NCBI RefSeq assembly: GCF_028453695.1
Contig: NC_135773.1
Span: 10,602,001 to 10,666,000 of the forward strand
DNA: 64,000 nt
Direction: 5' to 3'
Source of the DNA: Augochlora pura
Lineage: Eukaryota > Arthropoda > Insecta > Hymenoptera > Halictidae
Made by a program: the position numbers and the translations under genes. The notes below the pieces were generated by a model. The model was not told the DNA's origin. It saw only the letters and a program-made list of their open reading frames with translations, and made no database searches. Below, piece by piece: positions 50,051-61,501 of the stretch; within the stretch, counting starts at the first letter, position 1, and each line of letters begins with the position of its first letter.

Positions 50051-53000
50051 CTACCACGTAAACCACGACGTGAATGATGGCTTAAGTAGAACAAGCCAGC
50101 GAGTGGTCAGACGCAGAAGACGATCGGACAGTCGCGGTAGGACGTTGATCAGAAAATTGTAGGAAGACATATTTTTCGGTCGAACGGGTGAAATCGGTTA
50201 AACGAAAACGAGCGTGTCGTATGAGAGTTGGCAGTTGGAGTGAATCGCTCCGTGGAAAGCAGCGTAGTACTTGCTTGCGCGCCATTATACCCGCGCGCAC
50301 GCTAAATCATACTTAAAGCTCCGCGCTCCCGTGGAATTCTTCCATCCGACCTTCCACTCTATTTCCACCGGCGGCTTTTACTCTCGAGACCGCGGCACCG
50401 GTAACGAGCCTCCGCATCGAGTCGAGGAAAAATTGGATTCCTGAAATTTCAAGGATGGAATTTTTTAATACGCGCCTCTCGCAAATGTTGCGTCTCTAGT
50501 CTCTTTCGAGGAGACTTCAAAGGACTCCTCCCCGGACGCCGGCGAAATTCCTGATAAACGAAAACGAGCGGACCAAGGAAGGACTCGACTCCTGTGTTCT
50601 TTAATTGGGCAAGCGTAATTCGGGCACACCTGTCTTCGAGATCACTACGCTCGATTTTAGCACGTTCTTAGCTCGTTCCTTCTTCTACGCAGAATAGGAA
50701 GACTCTGAGTCAGCATTGACCGTCGTAAGATTTTTTGGTCTGTGACCTATTCAGATCTGTTTTTATTAATGCTCTGACGGCGAGGATCGGGTCTATTTTG
50801 TCCCAGAGTTATAAACATTCCATCTGAATTATAAATTTGATGGTAGTTATCTGAAATTTTCGACTACTGCTATTGAATTAAATAAAAGGTAAATCGATAT
50901 AAAATTAACTATTAAAGATATAAAAATGAAAATTAATTGTAAAGGTTTGACTGGATCTAGGCTATGACTGTCACAATGACTCATAAATTTTCGTCGGCTG
51001 AAAATATCCATTTTCATACATTCTTTAATTGAAGCAAGGCATACAGAAAAATTTATTTTGTTGAATAGGAGGCTTCTTTCGACGAGTTTAAAAGTGATTG
51101 ATACCATCTGCCATTTTTATTATCGAATTTTGTAATAATAAAAACAAATACCATTTGTAATGACTAGCTTATCTATAAAATATCCATTGCGATTTTCTGA
51201 TTTGTTCCAGTACGAAAGGGTTGATAATATGAGTGCATTCTCGTATTTAACAAATCTGTACATACAACAACTTAACAAGAAATTGTATAACATTGTGTTG
51301 GGGCGTCACGGCGTCGATCAGTAATAGCGACGAACTATGACGCTATAGAAGTGGACTGTATTAAAATGTGGACTTGGAATTTCACTCACTTTATTATTTA
51401 GCTTACTATAATACACTTTTGCTCTCAGGTTTAGAATTCTACACTAATTCGTGATCTATGTTCTACTCGTTTCTGTGGTCTGAATGTTTCTATAGTCGAA
51501 ATGTTTCTCTAATTTTTGACGTCGTACGAGCTTTTACGAAAGCTCGGTCCAGGAAGAAGTTGGTGGAAGTGGTAACAAATCTAAAAAGTGGGGATCGGAA
51601 GAAACTCTATGGTAGGGGTTGGTTTTCGCAACGATTGACAGGGATTTCCTCCAGGTTTGAATGAAGCGTAAAAATACATAGCTGCTCGCGGAACGGTCGC
51701 GAGCCTGCCTTGGGCCTTCAGGCCTCTGTCCGCGGAGCCCCTTTGGAAACCCCCGAGTTTTATGATGCCAGCGTTCGCTATTGAGACCGAAAACAGGAGA
51801 TTGTAAACCGATTACCATGCGTCGCGCGAAATACTAAAATTACTTGATGGTTCGGTTCCTCAAAAATAGCATTTTACCATTACTAGCATCATAAACTATA
51901 ATTTGTCTTCATTGTTTGAAAATCGTCCTTGGGGCCCTGTGCCCAGGACTCAACACATTGCTAGATATCAAAATACTTAGGAACTACGTGCAAATGATTT
52001 CTAAATAGTCAGAGTGTCACCACTTTCACACTAAAACTGTCAAATCATATTTTCTTTTACAGTTTTTGATATTATGTAAATATTCCTGTGAGAAATTTTT
52101 AGATACACTTCATATCCATATGATGATTGTATGATCGTTATAAAACAATGTACATACATAAGCCCTTTTAAGGGCTCTGCCATCGTTACCGACTTTCTCA
52201 GAATCTTCTCTGTCGCGTCGATCTCTCGATCGTGGAATAGTGAAAAATATTTCCGACATTGACTCGCGGATTAAGCGAGAAAATTCGCGGCGACAAATAA
52301 ACGATTTGCTTATTCCGGCCCGAGGAGCGGTCACGCAGCCTGCGGGCCGTGAATTTATCAAACGGCGAGCCTCCCCTCGACAAGCGGCATAACGATGTCC
52401 AAAAACATCATTTAGCACTCTCGCCCACGCGAATTCCACGCGCAAGCCCGCGACCATCGGCGCTCGGTGCCGTTCGCGTTCCGTGGATCGCGGGCAAAAA
52501 AAAAAAAGAATATGGAAAAAGAGATACAGAGTTTTATTAATTCGTCGCGGGAGGAGAGATCCGCGGCTCGCCGCGCCAAGAAGCGTGAGAATGTTTCGTT
52601 CGGCGCGACCGTGGCCGGCCGGAGGGGTCGATAGCTGGAGCGTGAAAATTCCAGCGTTAAAAGCTCGTCGCTCCGGCTAATATCCGTCTCGGTTCCCGGC
52701 CGGCCCGACATTTTTCTTCGGTCAATTTAAACGCTGTCTACGAGCCGGCCGTGAAAGCTTCACGCGCGAATTACGGCGGGACACGCATTCGGAATTTTTT
52801 TGCAGCGGATTTCGGCGGTGTCGGCCGACGGATTTCGAGCGGCATCGGAGGGACACAGTGCTTTTTCTGAGCTCGTCGACACGGTGTGCGTGCAAGACGC
52901 TCCTCTGCTACGCGCCAGTTTCATGTGTGTCGACATGTGGAATACAGTTGTCCCGCCAGTTGGGCCGTGCGAATGTCGAATTTCCGATGTGTAGTGCGCG

Positions 53001-54658
53001 GTTAATCTTTTGGACGAGCCTGATGAATTTTATAATTTTAGATTTTCTTTTGCTTGCAAGCGGTTTGAAATCTTTTCGCTTTGCTGGTAATTGTGCTAGC
53101 TCGATATTTAACATATTATTGAACAGAGGAATTTTGTAGAAACTGCGACGATTTTTCCCAAAATAATAACGGAGGATTCGCGTATGAATAAGTATAAACA
53201 ATTTATTTGAAACTTCGTACACGTGTTACCAAAGTATCCTGATATTTTTTAAGTCAAATGCAACGTATCCTGTGATTTATAATTCCGAATAATGACGCGC
53301 AAAAATCAAAGTTGATGTTTCTTAAGTAAAATATAATGTATAAACTTACGAACGTATTAATTTAGAATATTAATGAACGTGGAATATTGCACCTCTTAAT
53401 GTATCATGATTTAATATTACTATAATCTGGATGCAAAGATAAAAATTCTCTGTATCAATTGTAATAAAATTTTATATAGAAATTTTTATTTCTATTCGAC
53501 AATCTTAAATTCTTCAAATTCTACTATAAAATCCTGCCTAATACATTTTTACGTTCTATAAATATTCACAACTTTAACGTGAAATCTGAGAAAAGAAATG
53601 ACACGTAATTTAGTTTTTTGTAATACAGACAGTTTTACATAATGTTAACAATTACCTACATTGGTCACTGAGAATAAATACGATGTGTCTAAAGCAAGTT
53701 ACGAGTTGCTCGCACGACGTCGCGACGAAAATAAAGCTCCGGACGAATCAGCGCGCTGTTCGTGCGACATTATCCTTTTTCACTTTTACTTTTGGACGGT
53801 GTACGAATTCTCGAGTTGCTTCGTCGCGCATAGGGTCAAAAGTTCGACTGCTATTGAACCACTCGATTTCTAGTTGACCCAACCTTACACTGGTTATACG
53901 AAAAGATGCGAACTTATGGACATAATCGCGGTTATAATTAGCGTGCTTGCAATCTTGGAAGAGATCAAATGTTTTCTGAAAGTCTGAATGTTCAATTTCT
54001 CTTCTTCTGTTTAGTTATTTAATATTTCGAAGCTGAGTAATCACTGGTGGTAAAACAAAAGTAGTGAAATGATTAGAAACTATTAATTTTACGTTAACGA
54101 CTATTTGCAGAAATTGTTTAAATCCTAAATTCGTGGTACATTATCTGGGTTATAAACATTTAACGTGCTTCTGAAGAAATTAAATATCCAGAATATAAGG
54201 AATGATTAAAAGAGTTATACATATAATCAAACAGCCAGATTGCCAATTTCATATGCACTTTTATCGAAATTAAAATTCGAGACAAATTTCCTACAACTAG
54301 AACTTGATTTATTTATTTGTCGAATAACGGATCCAAGTCCAATGTAACGTGCAGAGACTGAAGAAATTTAAAGGGATGTACCACGTGCGCAACATTAAAA
54401 GGCAACCCTTCGCACCCTTGTGTTTTCCATCTTCTTTATTAATCTCACGAAGCTATACCAGGCTTTGGTAGCACTTTTCATTTATATTTTTGTGATCTTG
54501 CTAATATATACTATTAACTTGCATAAAAAGATTGGTGCGATTTTGTGATCATAGTGTTCCTTGTAAGATCTGTTTTAAATATCGCTAATAGCACGCATAG
54601 GGCATTATAGTTAACTATTGTACGTAGATTACGCAATGCCGGACAGTCGATAACATTA
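50051..54658. other. Mosaic stretch without recognised genes
   Basis: GC-rich at 50080-50700 and 52150-53000, AT-rich elsewhere. AAAGGGTTGATAA at 51211-51223 resembles one miniature-element end, but no convincing mate was found. A basic minus frame at 52908-53222 (Lys/Arg-rich) starts at GTG right after a stop and has no domain. No gene is called. Confidence 0.5.
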
Positions 54659-54873
54659 TTAACCTCTTAGGCACGGCTGGATTTTGCGCAAATAAATTTT
54701 TGCATAACTAAATTAACATTTTTCTTAATATATATATTTTTCATATAGCTATACATATAGTATTAATGACATATATTCTTTTCTTAGTGTATTGTACATA
54801 CACACTTTCACTGTAATCGTTTACTTTAATAATTAATAAAACAATTGAGTAAAGCACGAAACTAAGAGGTTTA
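54659..54873. mobile_element. TTAA-flanked miniature element, second family (copy J1)
   Basis: 215 bases. Left end TTAACCTCTTAGGCACGGC; right end read inward TAAACCTCTTAGTTTCGTG, giving terminal repeats of about 12 bases. The interior is about 75-80 percent similar by eye to 59013-59233 and includes the shared block CATATATTCTTTTCTTAGTG. Confidence 0.85.
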
Positions 54874-54880
54874 TATCTAC

Positions 54881-54927
54881 TTTAATATAGGTTAATATAG
54901 GTTAATATAATAATAGGTTAGTATAGG
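54881..54927 (+). repeat. Short (TTAATATAGG)n repeat
   Basis: Four to five imperfect copies of a 10-bp unit fill the gap between two miniature elements. Each unit contains or nearly contains a TTAA target. Confidence 0.8.
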
Positions 54928-55179
54928 TTAACCCCTTGCACTATTGCGTCTTTTAGAGCTACGTTGATTACGACTGTTTCGGTCCTCAATTATTTCCTTG
55001 ATGTCATGAGATGATTCTTGTGTCCCGATAGTCCTCGTTTACTTTCATTCTCAAATTTCGCTGACAGGGGATTCAAACTTTGTTTCGATTGAATAGAAAT
55101 GATTGTCAGTCATATTTATCGAATCGTGCATGAAACGTTCGCTACGAGGCTGACTCGTTATTATAGTGCAAGGGATTAA
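54928..55179. mobile_element. TTAA-flanked miniature inverted-repeat element (copy C)
   Basis: 252 bases, the same length as copy B but inverted relative to it. Ends are TTAACCCCTTGCACTAT and, read inward from the right, TTAATCCCTTGCACTAT (one mismatch in 17). The subterminal palindrome is ACGAGGC T GACTCGT at 55144-55158, 21 bases from the right end, with one changed base. Confidence 0.9.
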
Positions 55180-57263
55180 TAACCTCCTTTCGTAAAAATG
55201 AAATACAAATGCCACTAGTTTTTTGTTAATTACTATGTTCCCTTGTATTTTAGAAATCTACACATGTCGCAAACGCGCAGAAAACGACATCATCGAGAAA
55301 GTACATAGACGGGAATAGCGTGCGCGCTCGAGCGAATCAGTGCGTCATTTGCAGGAGGTTCGAGCACGACAGATCGTTCTGCCGCGTCGATGAGCTTCGG
55401 AAACGATCGATCGGCTTCACCTGAATCATGCGGGTGTCCGACACGGGTCACGCGGAATATTTCACCGTAGCTGTTCAACAGGACGAACGAAAGAGCGCCA
55501 CTTAGGTGGGGGGTAATATACGTCGCCGAGGGCGGTAACTGTCCTCGTATATTATGTCGAGCGTGTCCACGGGGACATAGATTCCAGTCGGCTGTATCCA
55601 CGGTAAACAATGTTCCGAGAGTCGTGCCTAAACGATTCCTCGTGTCTGCAGTTATTTTGGCAATTAATCGCCATCCCCCGCCCGGCTCGACCGACCCCCA
55701 TGCCGGCTGACGTGTCGCGTTTCTTGTCCGCGGCCGAGTTTTTCGTGCCCGTTGGCTCGCGCGGTTCGTTCGCCTTAATTTCCCTGCCTTCTGTCACTCG
55801 AGCTCTTCCGGAGAAAGACTAGAGAACGACGGAAGATTCGCTAGCTGGCACGTACAGCGAACTTTCCGCGAAAGTGTCGCCACCACTGAAGAAGTAGAGA
55901 AGACACAAAGTGTCTTCCTCCGGCTGATATTCAACAAGCCGGATCGATCTTCTACTTCGACTCTCGGTCCCGGTCGCTGCTAGTTTTTCCAATGCAAATT
56001 TTCAACAGCGCCCGATTTATGCGATAACAGCGCGACGAAGTTTATTACGGATTCCGAAAGGGCACAGCCACGTCGAACTTCTCTACTTCGAAGAAGTTTC
56101 CGAAGTTCCCGTTTGAAGCGATCGATGTGCGACCACCAATGTACATTTTGGGATCCATTGTAAGAATCGAACGGTTAATGAACGTTGAACGGAGCTCGCG
56201 AAAATTTTACGCTGACTTTTGCTTCGGCTTTTGTTCTAATTATTTGAACGCGGCAAGATTGACCTGCCAATGAATTTGAAAGGATCACGAGGAAAGAGAA
56301 ATTCGGATATGAAATTTTGACTGGGAAAATAGCAGAATCCAACGATATAATCCGGACGAATATTTCACGAAAATATTTCGGTGAAAATACGAATTATACA
56401 GTCGTAATATTTTCATTTGAAAACAGTCTCAATCCACGGATAATTTATATTTGGCCGTATTTATGCTGTATTAAATTTCATCGTGACATGTTCTTGTTTT
56501 TATTACCTGAGCAAATATCGAAGAGAGTGAAGAGATGGATTTTGGTTTCCGTTTGTTCACGTTATTCCGTAAAAATGCCAATCCCTGCGACGATACGTCG
56601 CCCAACGATAACTCTCTCGCTGTTTTCTACTCGTCGGGGTTCCGCTTCAGGTTACTGTTACGATGTAACAGTGTCGTCCCGGCAAAGGTCGTCTTTGTCG
56701 TTGCCGAGCTTCATTTCACCCGTATTAAGGGAGAATTAAACAGAAGACCAGGCGGGGACTGCGAGACACGGCGCATATGAAAAATCACCGTCTGACTCTC
56801 CTCGCAGGGAGAGGATATTACGATTGTTACGTTTTTCCTGCTAGAATCGTAAATCTTCCGTCTTGTCCCCCGGCTTGCTTCTCCGGGGGGGTTTACAAGT
56901 CCCGGCTTGCAGTCTCGTTTACGCGCCCGAGTTTTCTCCGTCCGATAAGGGGACCGTCCCGGCATTATTTCGCGATCCTTCCAGTTAGGCCGGGAAGCTC
57001 TCGCAAGACATATTACATTACAGCCTCGCCAATATTCGAAACAACGCTGCTTTATATTCGACGCCTGTCGACAGCCGGAAGACGAATGTCTTTTGGGAAA
57101 TATGCCGGATCTCTTTCGATTCTTATTCGCGACTCATTGATCCCTGCCAACGTTCGAGAGACCGATTCTCCTCTGATGCTTCGCCGCCTCAACGAATTAT
57201 TCTTTAACTATCCGTACTCTCTGCGAAGTACGACAAGTAAGTAATAACAACTTGGTTGCGTTG
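55180..57263. other. GC-rich stretch, no recognised gene
   Basis: CpG-rich from 55270 to 57240. The plus frame at 56777-57244 (155 codons) and the minus frame at 55290-55610 have no domain. A 12-bp inverted pair GAAGTAGAGAAG/CTTCTCTACTTC lies at 55891-55902 and near 56086-56098. Confidence 0.5.
55899..55917. repeat. Perfect 8-bp hairpin
   Basis: GAAGACAC, loop AAA, GTGTCTTC. No further symmetry is seen around it. Confidence 0.5.
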
Positions 57264-57520
57264 TTAACCCCTTGTTCCGTACTTTAACGAGTCCGACTCG
57301 CGATGGAGATTTCTAGGAAGAACTCCGTTCAGCACGAATGTTATTCCGTTCTTTTAACGTAGAATTAAATTCTGTTTTTTTCGCAAGGATATTTAAATAT
57401 TCCAGAGAACGTAGACATACGATACATACAAGTTTCCTTCTTCTTCTAAGAAATTATTATAATCGAAAAACTTCTAGTCGACGTAACTGCAAAGAAAATT
57501 GTACGGCGAGGGTTTGATAA
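57264..57520. mobile_element. TTAA-flanked miniature element (copy D)
   Basis: 257 bases. Left end TTAACCCCTTGTTCCGTAC with palindrome CGAGTC C GACTCG at 57288-57300; right end degenerate, read inward TTATCAAACCCTCGCCGTAC. The right half on minus matches the left half of copy E (38960-39192) over about 40 bases, which confirms the assignment despite the poor right end. The left half matches copy B. Confidence 0.75.
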
Positions 57521-59012
57521 ACTTGCGGATTTTATACGTCACAGTCGAAGCGTTTTGAGAATTCGACTTAACTGTTATATTATTTTCAGTTCATTAAAAG
57601 TTGTAAGGTACGAAACCAGTTACCATCGAAACGTAAATCTTCAAGATTTACCGTCTAAAAGTTTATGAAAGCGTTCTTTTCGACGTATAAATTGCATGCA
57701 CCCATAATTGCTTTTCAGATTGTGTCAGTCAAAGGAAAATGCCATTTTGCTGAGCGAGCAACTTGCAATATTTGCGCGAAATAAACACAGATACGTTTCC
57801 TGTTATAACAGTTTCAGTATATCGAATATATGGCAACAATAATTTCAGATAGTTCTGATAACTTTGTTATTGCAACTTTCGCTCACTCGTTTCTGTTATA
57901 AATGCGCAGAATCGTTAACAAGGCAAGACGACAGTTGCATTTATCCAACACGTTTCCAACTTTCACGTTCGCCGATCGCCTAATTAGTTAACACTCTCGC
58001 GGGTATACGAGTTTCGTTGATTTTATTCGAATCGCTTTTAACGACATCCTTAATTACACGGCGTTCTTCTGGCACCGCGGTACACACTTCGCACCTCATT
58101 AACACCATGCTGCGGTATGTATAAGACCCACGCGTTACAATTATAATTATTGATATTCAGTTTAACTGCCGGCGGTGGAAGCGATCCATCTTACTTGAGA
58201 CCGGTCTCCTCCTCGGCCAGCCGACGCCCAATAAAACGATACCCGCGATAAACCTTTCGAAGCCAATTAGGAGCTAATTGATTTTAACTGTAAATCTATG
58301 AGCCCGATTCCTCCGTTCTGGCCGGTTCCACGGGATTGCGGTTAAGACGGGGCCGGGGACTTCTGCCAAGCCAGCAGTTGTTCCCGATAAATTTACGATG
58401 ACTAAACTCCCTTTTCTTGCGCTCGTTCTTCTCTGTTACTCGTGCCGCTCACTCTCGATCGTACCGCGTCATCTGTTTCCCCCCCTCCTTTCGCGTCTCG
58501 TGCCTTCTTCCGAGCCTTTTGCTTATCGTTCCTTGGAAACCTCTTGCCTCGTTTTCCTCCTTGCTTCCCTTCGATGCGATCGAAAACGTTTCTCGCTCAT
58601 TAGGCGGAAAAGCAATATCGTGCAACGTTTTAGAACGATCGGGGAAACCTCGTTTCGCGAATTTCGGATTTTGCGTCTTTATATATTCCTTTAATTTTCA
58701 TAACATAACGTTATTATGTTATTCAATTTTATTACAGGAAAGCGACATTGTTTCGTAGTACGATAAGAGTTCGCTTCGTTCTCATTCACAATTCCTATTT
58801 GTTTTTTTCTTTGTTTTACTTGAAAAAGGATAATAACGACGTGGAGCAAACACTCAACTTTGAATAATTAAAATTCATACAGTTTTTTTATAAAAAATGT
58901 AGAGGAATTATAATTTTTTATTGTTAAGAATTAAGTTGTAACAAAGTAACTATTTTGTTGTGTAATGTTATTATCAACATTTATTTATCTACTTGACTTA
59001 AGTTGGATGCTT
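57521..59012. other. Mosaic stretch, no recognised gene
   Basis: AT-rich to 57950, GC-rich to 58680, then AT-rich. The plus frame at 58398-58694 starts with ATG and a hydrophobic run, but the whole segment is pyrimidine-rich, which forces Leu/Ser/Phe in any frame; it is not called. Confidence 0.5.
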
Positions 59013-59233
59013 TTAACCTCTTAGGCACTGCTGTATTTTGCTTAAAAAAATTTGTTCATCCCTAAATTACCATTTTCCTTATTATATTTTTTTTTCCGTA
59101 TAGCTATAATTCCGTAATACTATATATATAGTATTAACTACATATATTCTTTTCTTAGTGTATTGCACATATACAGTTTCACTTTAATCGTTTACTTTAA
59201 TAATTAATAAAACAATTGACTAAAGCACGAAAC
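59013..59233. mobile_element. Miniature element, second family (copy J2, 3'-truncated)
   Basis: Begins TTAACCTCTTAGGCACTGC and follows copy J1 (54659-54873) base for base with substitutions to the shared AAAGCACGAAAC, after which the sequence diverges before the right terminal repeat. It is therefore a direct-orientation copy lacking its right end. Confidence 0.85.
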
Positions 59234-60163
59234 GTTCACGAAAGTTAATGAGTTATAATACGAAATGTTACCATCTTTATGTTGGTTAAAAGTTAAATTA
59301 ATTAAACAAATACATGTTAATGATAAAATTAAATACTGAATCAATTCACTACAGTTTGATTCTATATATTAATAGTTAAATGTGCACTTTTCAAAGAGAG
59401 CTAACTGGCTAACTACTTAAATGCGAGAAAATCACGACTTGCGTGTCTTTATAGTGGATCGATAGTAAACAATTTTAGAAAGTAGTGGTTTTTGGAAGCT
59501 CCGCCTCGGTAAAGCTAGCAGTTTATTTTACGAGCGGTGCATACATGGTTTTACTACGAGTGCCGTTTTCTTCTTCGCTACGCCGCGAACGTTCCAGCCC
59601 GAACGGTTGACTGAGGTGGTGGTTTCCGCAAAAGAAGATGCTTCCGGTGGCCCTTAACTGTGAACAAGAAACGGATATAAGAATGCCGGGGTTTACCGGA
59701 AGGGCTCAGATTTTACGATACTCACTGCATCCTAGGAACGGAACGCAAACCTTTCCCGCAGGGCATTCGCCGTCTTTCTTGCAGGATTTATCTGCTTCCC
59801 GTTTGCGTCTGCTGTCCGGGAGGTTCAAGGTTACGAGCTCGGACTCGTCCTAGTGTTCCAAGAAAATTATCCACCATTAGACAATTTAATTCCACGGCGG
59901 AGCGAGATCTATTGCCGTTCCCAAGGCAAAGCAAGAAATAGGGGGATGTTGAGCTTGATCGGGGGATGAATAAATCTCTTTCCACAGAATGTTGCGCGGC
60001 ACGCCGTTTATTTCACGAAGCAGCGCTCGATTTAGATATTGAAAACCAACTCCGAAAACCAAATCACTGATTTCAAAAATTTTAATTCTTTCAGTGTCGT
60101 GTTCCGTGGAATTATTTGTATGCAACTGCAATTGATTGAATTTTATAAGAAAATATTTCAAAT
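59234..60163. other. Mosaic stretch, no recognised gene
   Basis: AT-rich to 59480, GC-rich to 60030, then AT-rich. Overlapping frames at 59638-60161 have no domain. Confidence 0.5.
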
Positions 60164-60392
60164 TTAATCCTTAGCAGACAACGACTTTTCCGACCAAATG
60201 AGGCAGCAGGACGAGACGATTTTCTCAGATTTGTCGACTGTCTTGTGTATCAATTATTTTAATTCGTATGTAATACGAATATAATTTATATACGATTATA
60301 TACAACTATATACCATCATATATCGCGTCACTCGTCCAACCGTGCGAAACACAGTGGCGACTGAGAGTCGCCTCTCGTCCGATAAGGGTTAA
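60164..60392. mobile_element. TTAA-flanked miniature element (copy G)
   Basis: 229 bases. Left end TTAATCCTTAGCAGACAAC; right end read inward TTAACCCTTATCGGACGAG. A perfect GGCGACT-GAG-AGTCGCC palindrome lies at 60356-60372, 20 bases inside the right end, like the palindromes of copies B, C and D although with different bases. Confidence 0.65.
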
Positions 60393-61157
60393 GAGACACA
60401 GGGTTATGTAGAACAATTCGTCTAAATTTTTTCTTTTTATACAATTTCATGTTGCACTTGTTATTGAATCATTTTGATTGTTATCAAGTGTAAGAGCTTG
60501 TAGAATTTGAGTTCCCTAAAGTCATCTTTAATTATTTGAAAGTTCCATATATTACTAAATCTAATTTCTTAACATGTTCACTACCAGCGCGGCTAGTATT
60601 TATGATAATAAATACATAGAATGCATTTGCAAAATATTATAAAAATGTCGTTAAAGAGAAGTTATAAATTTTCAAAATTTTACAATTTTAAATACTTATA
60701 GTCAAAAAATTCATTTGATGTTCTTACGTGTTGGTTATATTTAAATTATTTCAAAAAACAAACAAATAAAATATCCTGAGTAACGCCACCTCTAAAACTC
60801 CATAAATGTTGAAAATACGATTAATAATAATATAGAATAATAAATCGCTGAAGTCGATTGCTAATGACATTGCAATGAAAAAAAGTTAATTTTCCATGGC
60901 AGCCAGCTCAGCTTTAGAAAATCATGCGGCCGGCAAGAAATCAACTAAAAAGCATAACGACCGTCCGTAGAAGAACGTACGTAGACAACAGAAGCTAAAA
61001 AATGATCAGAAAATGAGATATGCATCTGAGAGGCCGGGCTTTCGCTCTATCAGGGCAGCTAATGATCTCCGAGTTACGAACAGAGATCTACTCTCGAGCT
61101 ACAGCGCAGTACAAGTTTGGCGTTCGAAGTTATATCCGGGTTGGTTCTCGTGCACGG
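60393..61157. other. AT-rich spacer
   Basis: AT-rich to about 60890 and then GC-rich. No gene is seen. If the gene at 61158-61445 continues past the donor-like site at its end, further exons would lie in this direction, but none could be recognised. Confidence 0.5.
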
Positions 61158-61445
61158 TTAAGGCTTTGAGAGCACGGCGATATCTCTTAGCAAAGAATCG
61201 AGGCGGTTCTGGTACTCACTGAATCTCCACTGCGATCCCCTAAGCGGATTACGTGGACCTCTGGGTCGTCCTGCGGATGGAGGACCAAGGACGATTAGAA
61301 CGTGATCGCGATTTACAAGAAACGACTGAACAACGCGTTTGTTCGGTATGGCTAGCTCGTATCTCCGTACCTTGTCGTCCTTAATGATGCACCTGGTGGC
61401 CGAAACGGCGCACACGAACAGCAGAACGAGAAACAGCCGGCTCAT
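61158..61445 (-). CDS. Small secreted protein, candidate gene
   Basis: The frame begins at an ATG at 61445 and reads MSRLFLVLLFVCAVSATRC, a textbook signal sequence (short basic start, 11 hydrophobic residues, small residues before the likely cut near Ala16). It stays open for 95 codons to a stop at 61158. A TATA box lies 50 bases upstream. Two splice models are possible. (1) Unspliced 95-residue protein with a Pro/Arg-rich middle. (2) A 100-bp intron from GTACGG after Lys25 to a strong pyrimidine-rich CCGCAG acceptor with a CTAAT branch-point-like site; this keeps phase and gives an acidic segment, DDPEVHVIRLGDRSGDS, then a GTGAGT donor-like site or a stop, about 52 residues in total. The second model has the better splice signals. 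It could be a peptide-hormone precursor or other small secreted protein; I do not recognise the family. Confidence 0.4.
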   Translation of the reverse strand: MSRLFLVLLFVCAVSATRCIIKDDKVRRYELAIPNKRVVQSFLVNRDHVLIVLGPPSAGRPRGPRNPLRGSQWRFSEYQNRLDSLLRDIAVLSKP

Positions 61446-61494
61446 CTTCGAAGCTATGCTCGGGAACGCTCCCGATCCTCGGACGCCCGGCGCT

Positions 61495-61501
61495 CTTTAT
61501 A
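61495..61501 (-). promoter_or_regulatory. TATA box of the candidate secreted-protein gene
   Basis: TATAAAG on the minus strand, 50 bases upstream of the ATG at 61445. A start site about 30 bases downstream would leave a leader of about 25 bases, which is short but acceptable. A (CGG)n tract at 61511-61533 lies just upstream of the box. Confidence 0.35.

Noticed and set aside
50776..51223. Possible further TTAA element with right end AAAGGGTTGATAA
   Set aside because: The candidate left end at 50776 matches poorly, and the length (about 448 bases) is outside the range of the other copies.
52908..53222. Basic 104-codon minus frame
   Set aside because: It starts at GTG after a stop, has no splice signals at its edges, and the complementary plus frame is also open, so neither strand is favoured.
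58398..58694. Plus frame beginning MTKLPFLALVLLC
   Set aside because: The DNA is pyrimidine-rich throughout, which forces Leu/Phe/Ser; the hydrophobic start is expected from composition.
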